Origin: Bifidobacterium breve
GTDB taxonomy: Bacteria > Actinomycetota > Acidimicrobiia > Acidimicrobiales > Acidimicrobilacustridaceae
DNA length: 38,369 nt
Direction: 5' to 3'
Assembly: GCA_945878645.1 (NCBI GenBank)
Contig: CAMCTW010000003.1
Location: 1 to 38,369 of the forward strand
This document shows, piece by piece, positions 7,847-16,407 of this stretch (position 1 is the stretch's first letter; each line of letters starts with the position of its first letter). Below the pieces are notes generated by a model that was not told where the DNA came from, did not search any database, and worked only from the letters and a program-made list of their open reading frames with translations. The translations under genes and the position numbers were made by a program.

Positions 7847-8490
7847 GACAGTCCGAGTTTCGAAAGGTCGTCACCGGTTGAGTTCACGCTAAGGACCGCA
7901 GGACCAGAGGCTGAATAGAGAATGGCCGAGATCGAGCATGGTGAAACAACGATTCGCTGAAAGAGATCCAGGTGAGTTCCGAGCGCTTGTGCGACAGCCG
8001 CTTTGATCGGATCAGCATGCGAAACAGCCACGATGGTCTGGCCCGGATGCTTCGCTACGAGTGCGTCGAGCGCGCCGACCATTCGCGTTTGCATCTCGGC
8101 AAATGATTCGCCATTCGGGAATCGGAAGCCGCTTGGATAGCGCTGCACGGAGTTCCACTCGGGCAACTTGCGAAGGGCGTCGAGTTTCTTGCCGGTCCAG
8201 TCGCCGAAATCGCATTCGAGCAGACCGCGATCGATCTGCACTTTGAGTTTTCGTTCACGGGCGATCGGCTTGGCAGTTTCGCGAGTGCGTTCGAGGGGCG
8301 ATGCGTAGATCGCGGCAACCTTTGCGAGTTTGCTGATCCGGCTCGCTGCCGCCTCAGCCTGGGCGACTCCGCTCTCGGCGAGGTGAAGGCCTCGGGCGCG
8401 TCCTGGAAGGGTGGATCCGGTCGTAGGCGTTTGGCCGTGTCGGACCAGAAGGACGAGTGTCGGGGCGGGGGCAGATTTCGTGCGGGCCAT
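7843..8490 (-). CDS. Histidine phosphatase-superfamily protein (MSMEG_4193 / Rv2135c type)
   Basis: A 215-residue member of the phosphoglycerate mutase-like superfamily. It has the phospho-histidine motif LVRHGQT (R17-H18-G19), YASPLERTRETA, ECDFGDWTG and a second histidine in VSHADP. This sub-family (TIGR03848 by recall) is the constant neighbour of DUF3090 and SCO1664-like genes in Actinomycetota. Its residues fit a phosphatase more than a glycolytic mutase. It is first in the leftward unit, with its start 157 bases from the divergent lipoprotein gene. Confidence 0.92.
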   Translation of the reverse strand: MARTKSAPAPTLVLLVRHGQTPTTGSTLPGRARGLHLAESGVAQAEAAASRISKLAKVAAIYASPLERTRETAKPIARERKLKVQIDRGLLECDFGDWTGKKLDALRKLPEWNSVQRYPSGFRFPNGESFAEMQTRMVGALDALVAKHPGQTIVAVSHADPIKAAVAQALGTHLDLFQRIVVSPCSISAILYSASGPAVLSVNSTGDDLSKLGLS

Positions 8491-8647
8491 GGGACTCAGA
8501 TCCTACCGAGCGACTCTCGTTAACGGACCGGTCGGGCGGGTCTGGACTGTTGATGTCGGGAACGATGAGGTCACCGACTACGGTTGCGACCGCCTGCCGC
8601 CGCCCCCCGGTCGATGCGGCATCGAATTCATGAGGATGGTCAGCACA

Positions 8648-9124
8648 ATGATGGGACGACGAGTAGGCGCAGGTGTTCTGGCTCTTGCCCTGGTGTGCAT
8701 GATCGGCCTTAGTGGCTGTGACCAAAACAACACGCCGGAGGAATACAACACTCTCACGCAGCAAAACTTCGTGGAACTGTGCACCAACAATTACTACAAG
8801 TCGACCGGCGAGATCACGGTTATCGATGCGTCGAATGCGTCGAATGCGTCGAAACTCGATCCGGCATTGTCTTCGACCGACTCGACGATCAAGTCCGACG
8901 TCACCGCAACGAGTCAATCGAACTGTCTCTGCATGTACTCGGTGTATGTCAACAACATGTCTATTGCTGATTTCACTTCGCTCAATCGTGATTTGAAGTC
9001 AGATCCCGAGAAGGCGTGGGCTGCGGTGTCTGCTGACATCAAGAATGAAGTCAGTAAGTGTGCGTCAGGAGCCGGTGCCTCAACAACGGCTGCTCCGTCA
9101 ACGTCGACGACGACTGCAGGCTGA
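8648..9124 (+). CDS. Small putative lipoprotein, unknown function
   Basis: About 158 residues. A basic N-terminus (MMGRR), a hydrophobic stretch and the lipobox LSGC (Cys24) mark a lipoprotein exported and anchored on the outer face of the membrane. The mature part has four further cysteines (VELC, SNCLC, SKC), possibly two disulfides, and a Ser/Thr-rich tail typical of actinobacterial exported proteins. An ASN-ASN-ASK tripeptide repeat sits near residues 61-69. In-frame ATGs at 8630, 8636 and 8651 are alternatives; no ribosome site decides between them. No homologue recognised. Confidence 0.72.
   Translation: MMGRRVGAGVLALALVCMIGLSGCDQNNTPEEYNTLTQQNFVELCTNNYYKSTGEITVIDASNASNASKLDPALSSTDSTIKSDVTATSQSNCLCMYSVYVNNMSIADFTSLNRDLKSDPEKAWAAVSADIKNEVSKCASGAGASTTAAPSTSTTTAG
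8828..8854 (+). repeat. Three-copy 9-bp in-frame tandem repeat
   Basis: GCGTCGAAT at 8828-8836 and 8837-8845, then GCGTCGAAA at 8846-8854, encode Ala-Ser-Asn, Ala-Ser-Asn and Ala-Ser-Lys within the lipoprotein. Because the unit is a multiple of three, copy-number change would lengthen or shorten the protein without shifting the frame. Confidence 0.9.
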
Positions 9125-9136
9125 TCGTTCGCAGCG

Positions 9137-10309
9137 TTACTTAGCTGCCGACTTCTTCTTTTCGGGAAGTCCGAGGCGAACAACTGGTTCGGCCCATTGT
9201 GGCCAGCGAGCGCGACTTTTCTCAGCGAGTTTGCGCATCAGAGCGATTGCGCCGGGATCATCGTCGCCAGGCCTCGCTTCGATCGAACCGTCAGCGATCA
9301 TCCGTTGCATGATTTCGCGGCCTAGTTCGGTGCGGACGATGGTGAGTGTCCAGTCGTTGTCTTTGCCAATACCACCGGTTGAAATGTCGGCATGTTCGGC
9401 AGCGAAATCGGGACAGTGAGTGCACCCTTCACGCGTCCAGTCGTGACATTCCTTGAGGTTGACCTCGTGGTAGCTGCCATCGCGGGTCCAGATTTGGAAG
9501 ACGCCCTTGATGTTCATCTTCGTGATTTCGGCTTTCGGAATGCGGTACTTCGCTTCGAAAAGTTCTTCGAAGATCGCATCGTCGAATGTCTTCGAACACA
9601 GAAGTCCAATGTTGAACACGATCGGTTTTGAGATTTTTCCGATTTTCCGGTTCCACATGACAGGGGCAATGGACGACTGGCAACTCATTCCGACAAGAGC
9701 GAGACGGCTCAGGCCGCGTTCTATCGCTTCGTCAATTGCAAGAGTGTTGGCGGAATAGGTATAACGACTGCCAGCGCCGGCGAGAACTTCTTCGCGATTG
9801 GTAGCAACACCGGGTATTGCTTTCCATGTCGCGGCGTCGCCACCTTCGAGATACGACGTGAGTGCACCATCGATGTAGTCGTTGTCGAGCGCCCAGATGA
9901 GGAGGGCAGAAACTAAGCCGCCGTCCTGGCCCATGCGATGGACCATGTCGTCTGAGGCGCGAGTCAAGAGAATGTCTGAGTAGATGCCGGCAACTTCATC
10001 CTCGGTTCGATCTCGGCCGAAGAGGTGCTCATTGGCTTCCGGTTCCCACGAGCGGAATCGAGGGCATGCTCGTGTGCAACTCGTGCAACCCTTTTGACCG
10101 TGACCGCAATCGGTTGGACCGAGTTCGTCTTCGATATGGAACGGCTTGTAACCGCCGGCTTCGTGGTTGTAGCCAATGACATCATGCGGACAAGCGATGA
10201 CGCAGCCGGCACAGCCGGTGCACAGGCCCGAGGTGATGACCTCGTCAAAAAGTTCCTTCCACTGGAACGTCCAACGCTCGGCCTTGGCAGGTGTTTCTGT
10301 GGTGCTCAT
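9137..10309 (-). CDS. Coenzyme F420 hydrogenase/dehydrogenase beta subunit-like iron-sulfur protein
   Basis: A 390-residue protein. The N-terminus has a ferredoxin-type set C30-xx-C33-xx-C36-xxx-C40-P and a second set C68-x6-C75-xx-C78-xxx-C82-P, so two 4Fe-4S clusters are likely. The FrhB N- and C-terminal domains follow, with RMGQDGGLVSALLIWAL, VGMSCQSSIAPVMW and NIGLLCSKTF. FrhB proteins carry FAD and exchange electrons between Fe-S clusters and F420, so this may be a stand-alone ferredoxin:F420 oxidoreductase. No hydrogenase or formate dehydrogenase subunit is adjacent. It diverges from the acyl-CoA dehydrogenase gene. Confidence 0.88.
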   Translation of the reverse strand: MSTTETPAKAERWTFQWKELFDEVITSGLCTGCAGCVIACPHDVIGYNHEAGGYKPFHIEDELGPTDCGHGQKGCTSCTRACPRFRSWEPEANEHLFGRDRTEDEVAGIYSDILLTRASDDMVHRMGQDGGLVSALLIWALDNDYIDGALTSYLEGGDAATWKAIPGVATNREEVLAGAGSRYTYSANTLAIDEAIERGLSRLALVGMSCQSSIAPVMWNRKIGKISKPIVFNIGLLCSKTFDDAIFEELFEAKYRIPKAEITKMNIKGVFQIWTRDGSYHEVNLKECHDWTREGCTHCPDFAAEHADISTGGIGKDNDWTLTIVRTELGREIMQRMIADGSIEARPGDDDPGAIALMRKLAEKSRARWPQWAEPVVRLGLPEKKKSAAK

Positions 10310-10398
10310 AGAGGGCGAATCTACCCCTCAGAGCGCGGATTGATGACCTCGAGTGAAACGATTGGACGACCCGGGCTGGTGTCGGAAGACTGTTGCCT

Positions 10399-11640
10399 AT
10401 GGACCTGAACTATCCGGCAGATGCAGAGGCCTATCGCAGTGAAGTTCGCGGCTGGCTTGAAGAAAACCTTCCAAAGGGATGGTTCGAACCCGGTTTCGAG
10501 ATGAGCGCCGACGATCGAGCGCTTTTCCTTGATCAGTGGACGAGCAAGCTCTACGGCGGCGGCTGGATTTGTGCGTCATGGCCAAAGGAATATGGCGGTA
10601 AAGGTCTCACGACAATGCAGTCAGTCGTTGTTGCCGAAGAGTTTGCAAATGCTGGGGCTCCGATGCGCGCTGATTTCTTTGGCGACACGCTCGTGGGCCC
10701 GACGATTCTCCAGTGGGGGACCGAAGAGCAGAAACAAGAATTCCTTCCCAAGATTCTCTCTGGAACCATTGCGTGGTGTCAGGGCTTTAGTGAACCCGAT
10801 GCAGGTTCGGATCTTGCCAACCTCGGCACGAAGGCAGTGCTCGATGGCGATGAATGGGTCATCAACGGCCAGAAAATCTGGACGACACAAGGGTTCATCG
10901 CTGACTATGTCTTCATCCTTTGCCGCACCGATCCCGATGCACCGAAGCACAAAGGCATCTCCTATTTGCTCTGCCCGATGAATCAGCCCGGCGTTGAAGT
11001 TCGCCCTATTAAACAGGTTGATGGATCCTCTGAATTTGCTGAGGTGTTTTTCACGGACGCTCGCTGCCCGAAGGAAAATGTTGTCGGTGGATTGAACAAC
11101 GGATGGGCTGTCGCGATGACCACGCTCGGCTTTGAACGCGGAACATCAGCAACAACTGGATACCGCCGCTTTGAAAATGAGCTGAATCACATCATCGAGG
11201 TTGCGAAGCACAATGGAGCGATCAACGACCCGCTGATCCGTCAGCGCATTGCGCTTGCTTGGTCAAAGGTTCAGATCATGCGCATTAACGGGCTTCGTTC
11301 GCTTACAGCGGTTGTGCAGAATCGCAAAGACTTCGGCGTAGCCGCTCTCGGCGCGACGAACAAGATTTTCTGGAGTGAGTATCACCAGCAGGTGATGGCG
11401 CTCGCTATGGATGTCCTTGGCCCCGAAGCACAGTTACTTCTCGGTGATTCCGGTTCTGAAGAATCGGTGCCTGGTTATGGTCGTCGGGCAGTAAATCGGC
11501 AGTATCCGGCGAACGCACTGCAGTCGTCATTCTTCTTCAGCCGGTCCGAGACCATTTGGGGTGGGACCTCTCAAATTCAGCGCAATATTGTTGGGGAACG
11601 AGTGTTGGGTCTTCCCAAAGAACCCAAGGTCACAGCCTGA
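10399..11640 (+). CDS. Acyl-CoA dehydrogenase (FadE family)
   Basis: A 413-residue FAD-dependent acyl-CoA dehydrogenase. Landmarks are GWICASWPKEYGG, the FAD-site WCQGFSEPDAGSDLA (126-140), GQKIWTTQG (158-166) and the C-terminal IWGGTSQIQRN. The residue before GT where medium-chain enzymes carry the catalytic Glu is Gly388. E246 in GFERGTS lies where isovaleryl- and long-chain-type enzymes place their base, so it is the likely catalyst. Electrons should pass to EtfAB. The ATG at 10399 is preferred over a TTG two codons upstream. The substrate is unknown. Confidence 0.94.
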   Translation: MDLNYPADAEAYRSEVRGWLEENLPKGWFEPGFEMSADDRALFLDQWTSKLYGGGWICASWPKEYGGKGLTTMQSVVVAEEFANAGAPMRADFFGDTLVGPTILQWGTEEQKQEFLPKILSGTIAWCQGFSEPDAGSDLANLGTKAVLDGDEWVINGQKIWTTQGFIADYVFILCRTDPDAPKHKGISYLLCPMNQPGVEVRPIKQVDGSSEFAEVFFTDARCPKENVVGGLNNGWAVAMTTLGFERGTSATTGYRRFENELNHIIEVAKHNGAINDPLIRQRIALAWSKVQIMRINGLRSLTAVVQNRKDFGVAALGATNKIFWSEYHQQVMALAMDVLGPEAQLLLGDSGSEESVPGYGRRAVNRQYPANALQSSFFFSRSETIWGGTSQIQRNIVGERVLGLPKEPKVTA

Positions 11641-11694
11641 TTCGAAGGCGGGTGACGGGGGGCCACAAAGCGCCCCGACTACCATCAAAGAGTC

Positions 11695-13329
11695 ATGTCT
11701 GATGTACCCCCCACGTCGGGAGGATCGGTACCCCCGTGGGATCCCGGTAGTCCTCCAAGACGCCCTTCCACCTCTCCTGATCGCCGGGTGCTTGGCTCAT
11801 CGAAGACACCAGCAGCGCCGGGGTCGGCTGGTGCTAGTTCGGCACCAAACTTTCGTCATGCCAAATCACCTAAGCGGGGCAAGGCGGCCCTGAAGGTCGG
11901 CATTGGCGTGGTTGTCCTGATCGCTGTCGGCTTTGCAGCAGTCGCGGGCTACGGCTGGTATCGGTTCAACCAGATTCATCGAGATTCGTTAGCGCTTGCC
12001 GCTTCGTCGGGAGGAGTGCAGAACTTCCTGATTGTCGGGTCGGACAGCCGCGCCGTGGTGTCGAAGTCAGATGCCGATTCTTCAGCATTCCTCAATGGGC
12101 CAGGAGCGCAAGAAACTGGCCAACGCTCTGACACGATCATGGTTGCGAGGGTTGATTCGAAGAACAAGACCGTCGATCTCGTGTCGTTCCCGCGTGACCT
12201 GTGGGTACCTATTCAGCCATCTGGCGCTGAAGAGCGCATCAACACTGCGTTTGCCCAAGGAAAAGACAGCGCCGACGGTGCTCAACGATTGATCAACACA
12301 ATCAAGGCTGATTTCGGCATCGACATCAATCACTACGTCGAAATCAACTTCAAGAGTTTCAAGGGGATCACTGAAGCTGTTGGAGGAATCCCGCTTTATT
12401 TTGAGAATCAAGTTAGGGACAAAAGCTCGGGCTTCTACATGTTCGGTACTGGTTGTCAAACACTCAATGGTGATGCTGCGCTTGCCTATGCCCGTTCGCG
12501 TCACCTCGAATACCTCGATCCAAAAACCAAAAAATGGATTGAGGATCAAAGCGCTGACCTCGGCCGTATCTCGCGCCAGACCATTTTCATGCGGATGATG
12601 CTTGATCGAGCCCAGGCGAAGTTTGGATCGATGGATCTCAAGGCAATCAACAGTTTGGTGTCGTCAACTTCCGACAATCTCACCTTTGATTCCAAGTTGA
12701 GCATCAGTGATCTCGTTTCACTCGGGAAATCATTCAAGGGTTTCTCGGGCAACCAGATTGTCACTCACGCGTTGCCGGTCTATATGGACATGACCAATGG
12801 TGGTGCCAGCATTCTTCGCCTCGATTCCGCAGCTGCGGAAGATGTTCTGAATGTCTTCCGTGGCGCTCCTGCCGGGACTGTCACGCCGGGATCGGTCGTG
12901 GCGAGTGTCGCGAATGCAACAGGAACCAAGGGCCGTGCTGTTGAAGTCGCTGCTCGATTGAAGCAACTTGGATTCATGGCGACCTCGGGCGGCGACATTT
13001 CTAAACCGCAGACTTCTACATTGATTAAGTATTTGCCCAGCTTTGAAAAACAGGCTGATCTCCTTCGTCGTCAACTCGGGGGCACTGCTGCGATGCAGTC
13101 CGATAAGACTCTCAAGAGTTCCGCCCCGGTAGTGCTCATTCTTGGTTCTTCGTTCACTGGAGTTCTCGCCGAACCAGTTCCGGCTAGTACGACAACAACA
13201 ACTGCGAGTGCTTCTGGTTCCTCAACCTCGACCACAACCGGGCCGGTCACGACGGTGAAACCGGGCGAAGTCACTGAATTGGTGGGGGTTCAAGCGGGTA
13301 AGGCCCCTGAAGGCGTCGTCTGCAAGTGA
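11695..13329 (+). CDS. LytR-CpsA-Psr (LCP) family cell-wall glycopolymer ligase
   Basis: A 544-residue membrane-anchored protein. Its parts are a proline/serine-rich cytosolic tail (1-60), one membrane helix (about 66-92), the LCP catalytic domain with VGSDSR, RSDTIMVARVD, SFPRDLWV, RINTAFAQG, GGIPLYF and ALAYARSRH, a LytR_C-like domain (about 395-480), and a Ser/Thr-rich tail ending in a cysteine. LCP enzymes attach glycopolymers from polyprenyl carriers to peptidoglycan or related wall polymers. The carrier-loading enzyme WecA is encoded at 34406-35533. The stop codon overlaps the start of the next gene (GTGA). Confidence 0.93.
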   Translation: MSDVPPTSGGSVPPWDPGSPPRRPSTSPDRRVLGSSKTPAAPGSAGASSAPNFRHAKSPKRGKAALKVGIGVVVLIAVGFAAVAGYGWYRFNQIHRDSLALAASSGGVQNFLIVGSDSRAVVSKSDADSSAFLNGPGAQETGQRSDTIMVARVDSKNKTVDLVSFPRDLWVPIQPSGAEERINTAFAQGKDSADGAQRLINTIKADFGIDINHYVEINFKSFKGITEAVGGIPLYFENQVRDKSSGFYMFGTGCQTLNGDAALAYARSRHLEYLDPKTKKWIEDQSADLGRISRQTIFMRMMLDRAQAKFGSMDLKAINSLVSSTSDNLTFDSKLSISDLVSLGKSFKGFSGNQIVTHALPVYMDMTNGGASILRLDSAAAEDVLNVFRGAPAGTVTPGSVVASVANATGTKGRAVEVAARLKQLGFMATSGGDISKPQTSTLIKYLPSFEKQADLLRRQLGGTAAMQSDKTLKSSAPVVLILGSSFTGVLAEPVPASTTTTTASASGSSTSTTTGPVTTVKPGEVTELVGVQAGKAPEGVVCK

Positions 13330-14867
13330 GCGGTATCGCCGGGACACTCGCCGGTGTCGTACGACAGGCCTCGGAGCAGCGACCAAACGCAGTTGCCTTG
13401 GTCGATGACATCGGGGAGGTCACATTTGCTGAACTCAATCAGCGCATTTCGGCGACGGTTGCCGTAGTCGATGGACTTCTCGATGCGATGGTGCCCGTTG
13501 CAGTCATCGGTCCGAACCATCGCACGTGGATCGAGCTGTATTACGCGGTGCCATCGAGCGGTCGCTTGCTTGTCTTTCTCAATCATCGCCTCCACGCACA
13601 AGAACTTGCGGCCATGCTCGATCGCTCGGGAGCAGGGATTGTTGTTGGCAATAAAGCAGATCTCGGTCGACTCCGTGGAGTGGGGGTTGAAGTTCCGATG
13701 TTCGACTGGGCAGCGTGGTCTGCGTCTGTGGATGGTGCCGAGAACGAGGAGGTTGACCGCCCGCTTGATCCCGAGTCCGCGGCTTGGCTGCTCTTCACGA
13801 GCGGAACTACCGCGGCGCCGAAGGGTGCATTGTTGTCACACAAAGGCCTGCTGGCTTCGGTTGCGGCAAGCACAGCGGCCCGACCGGTTAGTGCCGACGA
13901 CGTGTATGTCTTTCCCTTCCCGTTATGTCATGTGGCTGGCTACAACGTGATCCATCGACACGCTCATGGCCGACCTGTTGTCCTCATGCCCGGTTTCGCA
14001 GCAGCAGAATTCTGCGAAACCGTTGAGCGCGAACATGTGACCTCGACGTCACTCGCGGCAACCATGCTCGCGTCACTGGTTGAACTTCTCGAAGTAGAAC
14101 CCGGCCGTGTTACGCAACTTCGTTCGCTCGTATCAATCGCCTACGGCGCGGCACCGATGCCAACCTCGTTGTTGCGAAGGACAGATGCGTTGTTGGATGT
14201 CGATTTCGCCCAGGGCTACGGGATGACTGAGCTCTCGGGGAATGCGGTGTTCTTGAACGCTGCAGCCCATCGACGGGGACTTGATGGGGAAGCGGATCTG
14301 CTCGAAGCGGCCGGCGTTCCGGTTGTCGGGGTCGAGGTGCGTCTTGTGGACGATGAGGGCAGTTCCGTGGCTGACGGTGAAGCGGGGGAAATCCTGATTC
14401 GCGCCGAACAGCTGATGATGGGGTATCTCGATGATGAGGATGCAACTTCAGCAGCACTCCGCAATGGATGGCTGCACACGGGTGATATCGGTCGCATGGC
14501 GAATGGATTGCTGTATGTCGTTGACCGGAAGAAAGACATCATCATCACTGGGGGCGAAAACGTTTCCTCGCTTGAGGTCGAAGCTTCAGTACTCGACTAT
14601 CGAGATGTCGCTCGAGTCGCTGTTGTCGGCGTACCCGATGCGACATGGGGTGAAAATGTCTGTGCTGTCGTTGTGACGGTGCCTGGGGTCAAACTCGATC
14701 CTGTTGCCCTCGTCGCCCACGTGCGCCAATCGCTGGCCGGATTCAAAGTTCCCCGACACGTTGTTGTGGTGGATGAATTGCCCGTAACAGCCTCCGGCAA
14801 GGTCAGAAAAGCGGACCTCCGTCGTTGGCTACTGGAAAATCCCGAACTTCTCGGCAAGCGGCTCTGA
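13326..14867 (+). CDS. AMP-dependent acyl-CoA synthetase / ligase
   Basis: A 513-residue adenylate-forming enzyme (ANL superfamily). Motifs in order are the P-loop-like LLFTSGTTAAPKGA, GYGMTELSG, the hinge region VDRKKDIIITGGENVSS and the C-terminal catalytic lysine region TASGKVRKADLRRWL. It activates a carboxylic acid to the acyl-AMP and then the CoA thioester; chain length is not readable. The GTG start overlaps the LCP stop codon by 4 bases, so translation is coupled although the two functions differ. A weak T-rich terminator candidate follows. Confidence 0.93.
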   Translation: MSGIAGTLAGVVRQASEQRPNAVALVDDIGEVTFAELNQRISATVAVVDGLLDAMVPVAVIGPNHRTWIELYYAVPSSGRLLVFLNHRLHAQELAAMLDRSGAGIVVGNKADLGRLRGVGVEVPMFDWAAWSASVDGAENEEVDRPLDPESAAWLLFTSGTTAAPKGALLSHKGLLASVAASTAARPVSADDVYVFPFPLCHVAGYNVIHRHAHGRPVVLMPGFAAAEFCETVEREHVTSTSLAATMLASLVELLEVEPGRVTQLRSLVSIAYGAAPMPTSLLRRTDALLDVDFAQGYGMTELSGNAVFLNAAAHRRGLDGEADLLEAAGVPVVGVEVRLVDDEGSSVADGEAGEILIRAEQLMMGYLDDEDATSAALRNGWLHTGDIGRMANGLLYVVDRKKDIIITGGENVSSLEVEASVLDYRDVARVAVVGVPDATWGENVCAVVVTVPGVKLDPVALVAHVRQSLAGFKVPRHVVVVDELPVTASGKVRKADLRRWLLENPELLGKRL

Positions 14868-14868
14868 C

Positions 14869-14902
14869 ATCGTTCGCCGCTGTGTCACAACGATCGTTTT
14901 TT
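14869..14902 (+). terminator. Candidate terminator after the acyl-CoA synthetase gene
   Basis: ATCGTT (14869-14874) can pair with AACGAT (14889-14894) around a 14-base loop, followed shortly by six T residues (14897-14902). The stem is short and the loop long, so this is a weak candidate supported mainly by the T-run and its position just past the stop codon. Confidence 0.35.
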
Positions 14903-14916
14903 GAATCGAACTAGAG

Positions 14917-14988
14917 CGCCCTCGGGGCGATTCGAACGCCCGCACACGCCTCCGGAGGGCGATGCTCTATCCCCTGAGCTACGAGGGC
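14917..14988 (-). tRNA. tRNA-Arg, anticodon CCG
   Basis: Read on the minus strand, the cloverleaf is complete. The acceptor stem is GCCCTCG/CGAGGGC (7 bp), the D stem GCTC/GAGC and the T arm GGGCG-TTCGAAT-CGCCC. The anticodon loop is CTCCGGA, giving anticodon CCG at 14953-14955. The anticodon stem has four good pairs plus a T-T apposition at its top, and the variable loop is short (4 bases). CCA is not encoded. It lies between the acyl-CoA synthetase and murA, in the same direction as murA. Confidence 0.95.
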
Positions 14989-15075
14989 TGGATAGCCGTA
15001 GGACTCTAGCCGAGCCCCCGCCAACCTCATTCAGTGACATTGTTAAACCACAGTGCAATCGCTGAATGTTTGGTT

Positions 15076-16407
15076 CTATCGGTGTTCGACGCCCACCGCA
15101 GTAAGTTTCGTGCGGAAATCGGCGTAGCCACGATCAAGAAGATCGACACCGTGAATCAGGCTTTCGCCATCAGCGGCCGCTGCAGCGATGACGTAAGAGA
15201 ATCCAGCACGAAGATCGGGGACCACGAGTTCGGCACCGTGCAACTTGGTGGGACCAACAACAACAGCCGAATGGCGGTGGTTGGCGGCTCCAAATCGACA
15301 ACGTGTTGGGCCAAGACATTCGGTGAAAACTTGGATCTGGGCACCCAAACTGCGCAATGCGTCGGTGTATCCGAGTCGATCTTCGTAGACCGTTTCATGC
15401 ACGACACTCACGCCATCGGCCTGTGTGAGCGCAGTGACGAACGGCGATTGCCAGTCGGTCATGAATCCGGGATGAACATCGGTCTCAAGAGCCAACGGGC
15501 GGAGCATTCGGCGAGCACGATGGAATGTGAGCGTGTCGCCGTCGGCATCGATGGTGAAATCTCCGCCGGCCCTGCGGTACATGTTTAAGAACGTTGAAAA
15601 CAACTGTTGCTGAACGCCGTGGACAGTGATCGTTCCGCCGGTTGCAAGTGCAAGCGACGCCCAGGATGCCGCTTCGAGTCGGTCACCGATGACGCGGTGT
15701 TCGAACCCGCCGAGTTCAGAAACACCAGTAACCCGAATCGTTCGATTGGGTTCCACCGAGATAATTGCACCCATCTTTTGAAGAACGGCGATGAGGTCGA
15801 GAATCTCAGGTTCGATCGCAGCATTCGACAATTCTGAATCGCCTTCAGCGAGCACTGAGGCGAACAGGAACTGTTCGGTAGCGCCGACGCTAGGGAAGGG
15901 GAGTGCAATGCGAGCGCCGCGCATGTGGTCGGCATGCAACTCGATGATGTCTTCGCGATGGACGTCACGAGCCCCGAACGCGCGCAAGACGTTGAGATGA
16001 AAGTCGACCGGGCGTGGTCCGATGGAACAACCGCCAGGAGCGGCAACGACTGCGTGCCCGGTTCGATGAAGTGAGACGGCGGTGGTGAGAACGGGGATTC
16101 GGCTTGCTGCGTGAAGGCGCATGACGTCGTCTTCGGCGAGTGCACGGAATTCATGTGCCGTAATGACGACAGTGTCATTTTCGTGGACAACAGTTCCGCC
16201 GGCGATGCGGATCAACTCATCGACGACTCCGATGTCGGTGATCGCCGCAATATTGGTGAGGCGGCAAGGCTCAACAGTGAGCAGTGCGGCGACCATTGCC
16301 TTTGGCAAAGCGTTCTTTGAACCGCGGACATGGATCTCGCCGCTAACGGGCTGGCCGCCGCGGACGAGCATCGTGTCGGGTAGATCGGAGGTCGGGGGGA
16401 TGGCCAT
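15076..16407 (-). CDS. murA: UDP-N-acetylglucosamine 1-carboxyvinyltransferase
   Basis: A 443-residue protein of the EPSP synthase fold. It catalyses the first committed step of peptidoglycan synthesis, transferring enolpyruvate from PEP to UDP-GlcNAc. K31 in GSKNALP, the loop cysteine C127 in PGGCSIGPRPVD (the fosfomycin target), VGATEQFLFA, and a catalytic Asp in TDWQSP are present. The ATG at 16407 matches the family N-terminus. The open frame extends to 16590, but that would run into argS and adds a non-homologous tail. It is somewhat diverged from E. coli MurA, so a paralogue is possible. Confidence 0.9.
   Translation of the reverse strand: MAIPPTSDLPDTMLVRGGQPVSGEIHVRGSKNALPKAMVAALLTVEPCRLTNIAAITDIGVVDELIRIAGGTVVHENDTVVITAHEFRALAEDDVMRLHAASRIPVLTTAVSLHRTGHAVVAAPGGCSIGPRPVDFHLNVLRAFGARDVHREDIIELHADHMRGARIALPFPSVGATEQFLFASVLAEGDSELSNAAIEPEILDLIAVLQKMGAIISVEPNRTIRVTGVSELGGFEHRVIGDRLEAASWASLALATGGTITVHGVQQQLFSTFLNMYRRAGGDFTIDADGDTLTFHRARRMLRPLALETDVHPGFMTDWQSPFVTALTQADGVSVVHETVYEDRLGYTDALRSLGAQIQVFTECLGPTRCRFGAANHRHSAVVVGPTKLHGAELVVPDLRAGFSYVIAAAAADGESLIHGVDLLDRGYADFRTKLTAVGVEHR

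Noticed and set aside
7352..7918. 188-codon plus-strand frame opposite DUF3090
   Set aside because: It is a mirror of the DUF3090 and phosphomutase-like genes, with no ribosome site or motif.
8559..8585. ECF-sigma-like promoter (GGAAC ... GGTT) upstream of the lipoprotein gene
   Set aside because: The spacing and -10 element are poor matches, and a five-base -35 core is easily found by chance.
11660..11690. Terminator after the acyl-CoA dehydrogenase gene
   Set aside because: The G-rich and C-rich stretches pair imperfectly and there is no T-run.
15034..15588. 184-codon plus-strand frame opposite murA
   Set aside because: It is antisense to conserved MurA motifs and is composed of residues expected from the reverse of murA codons.
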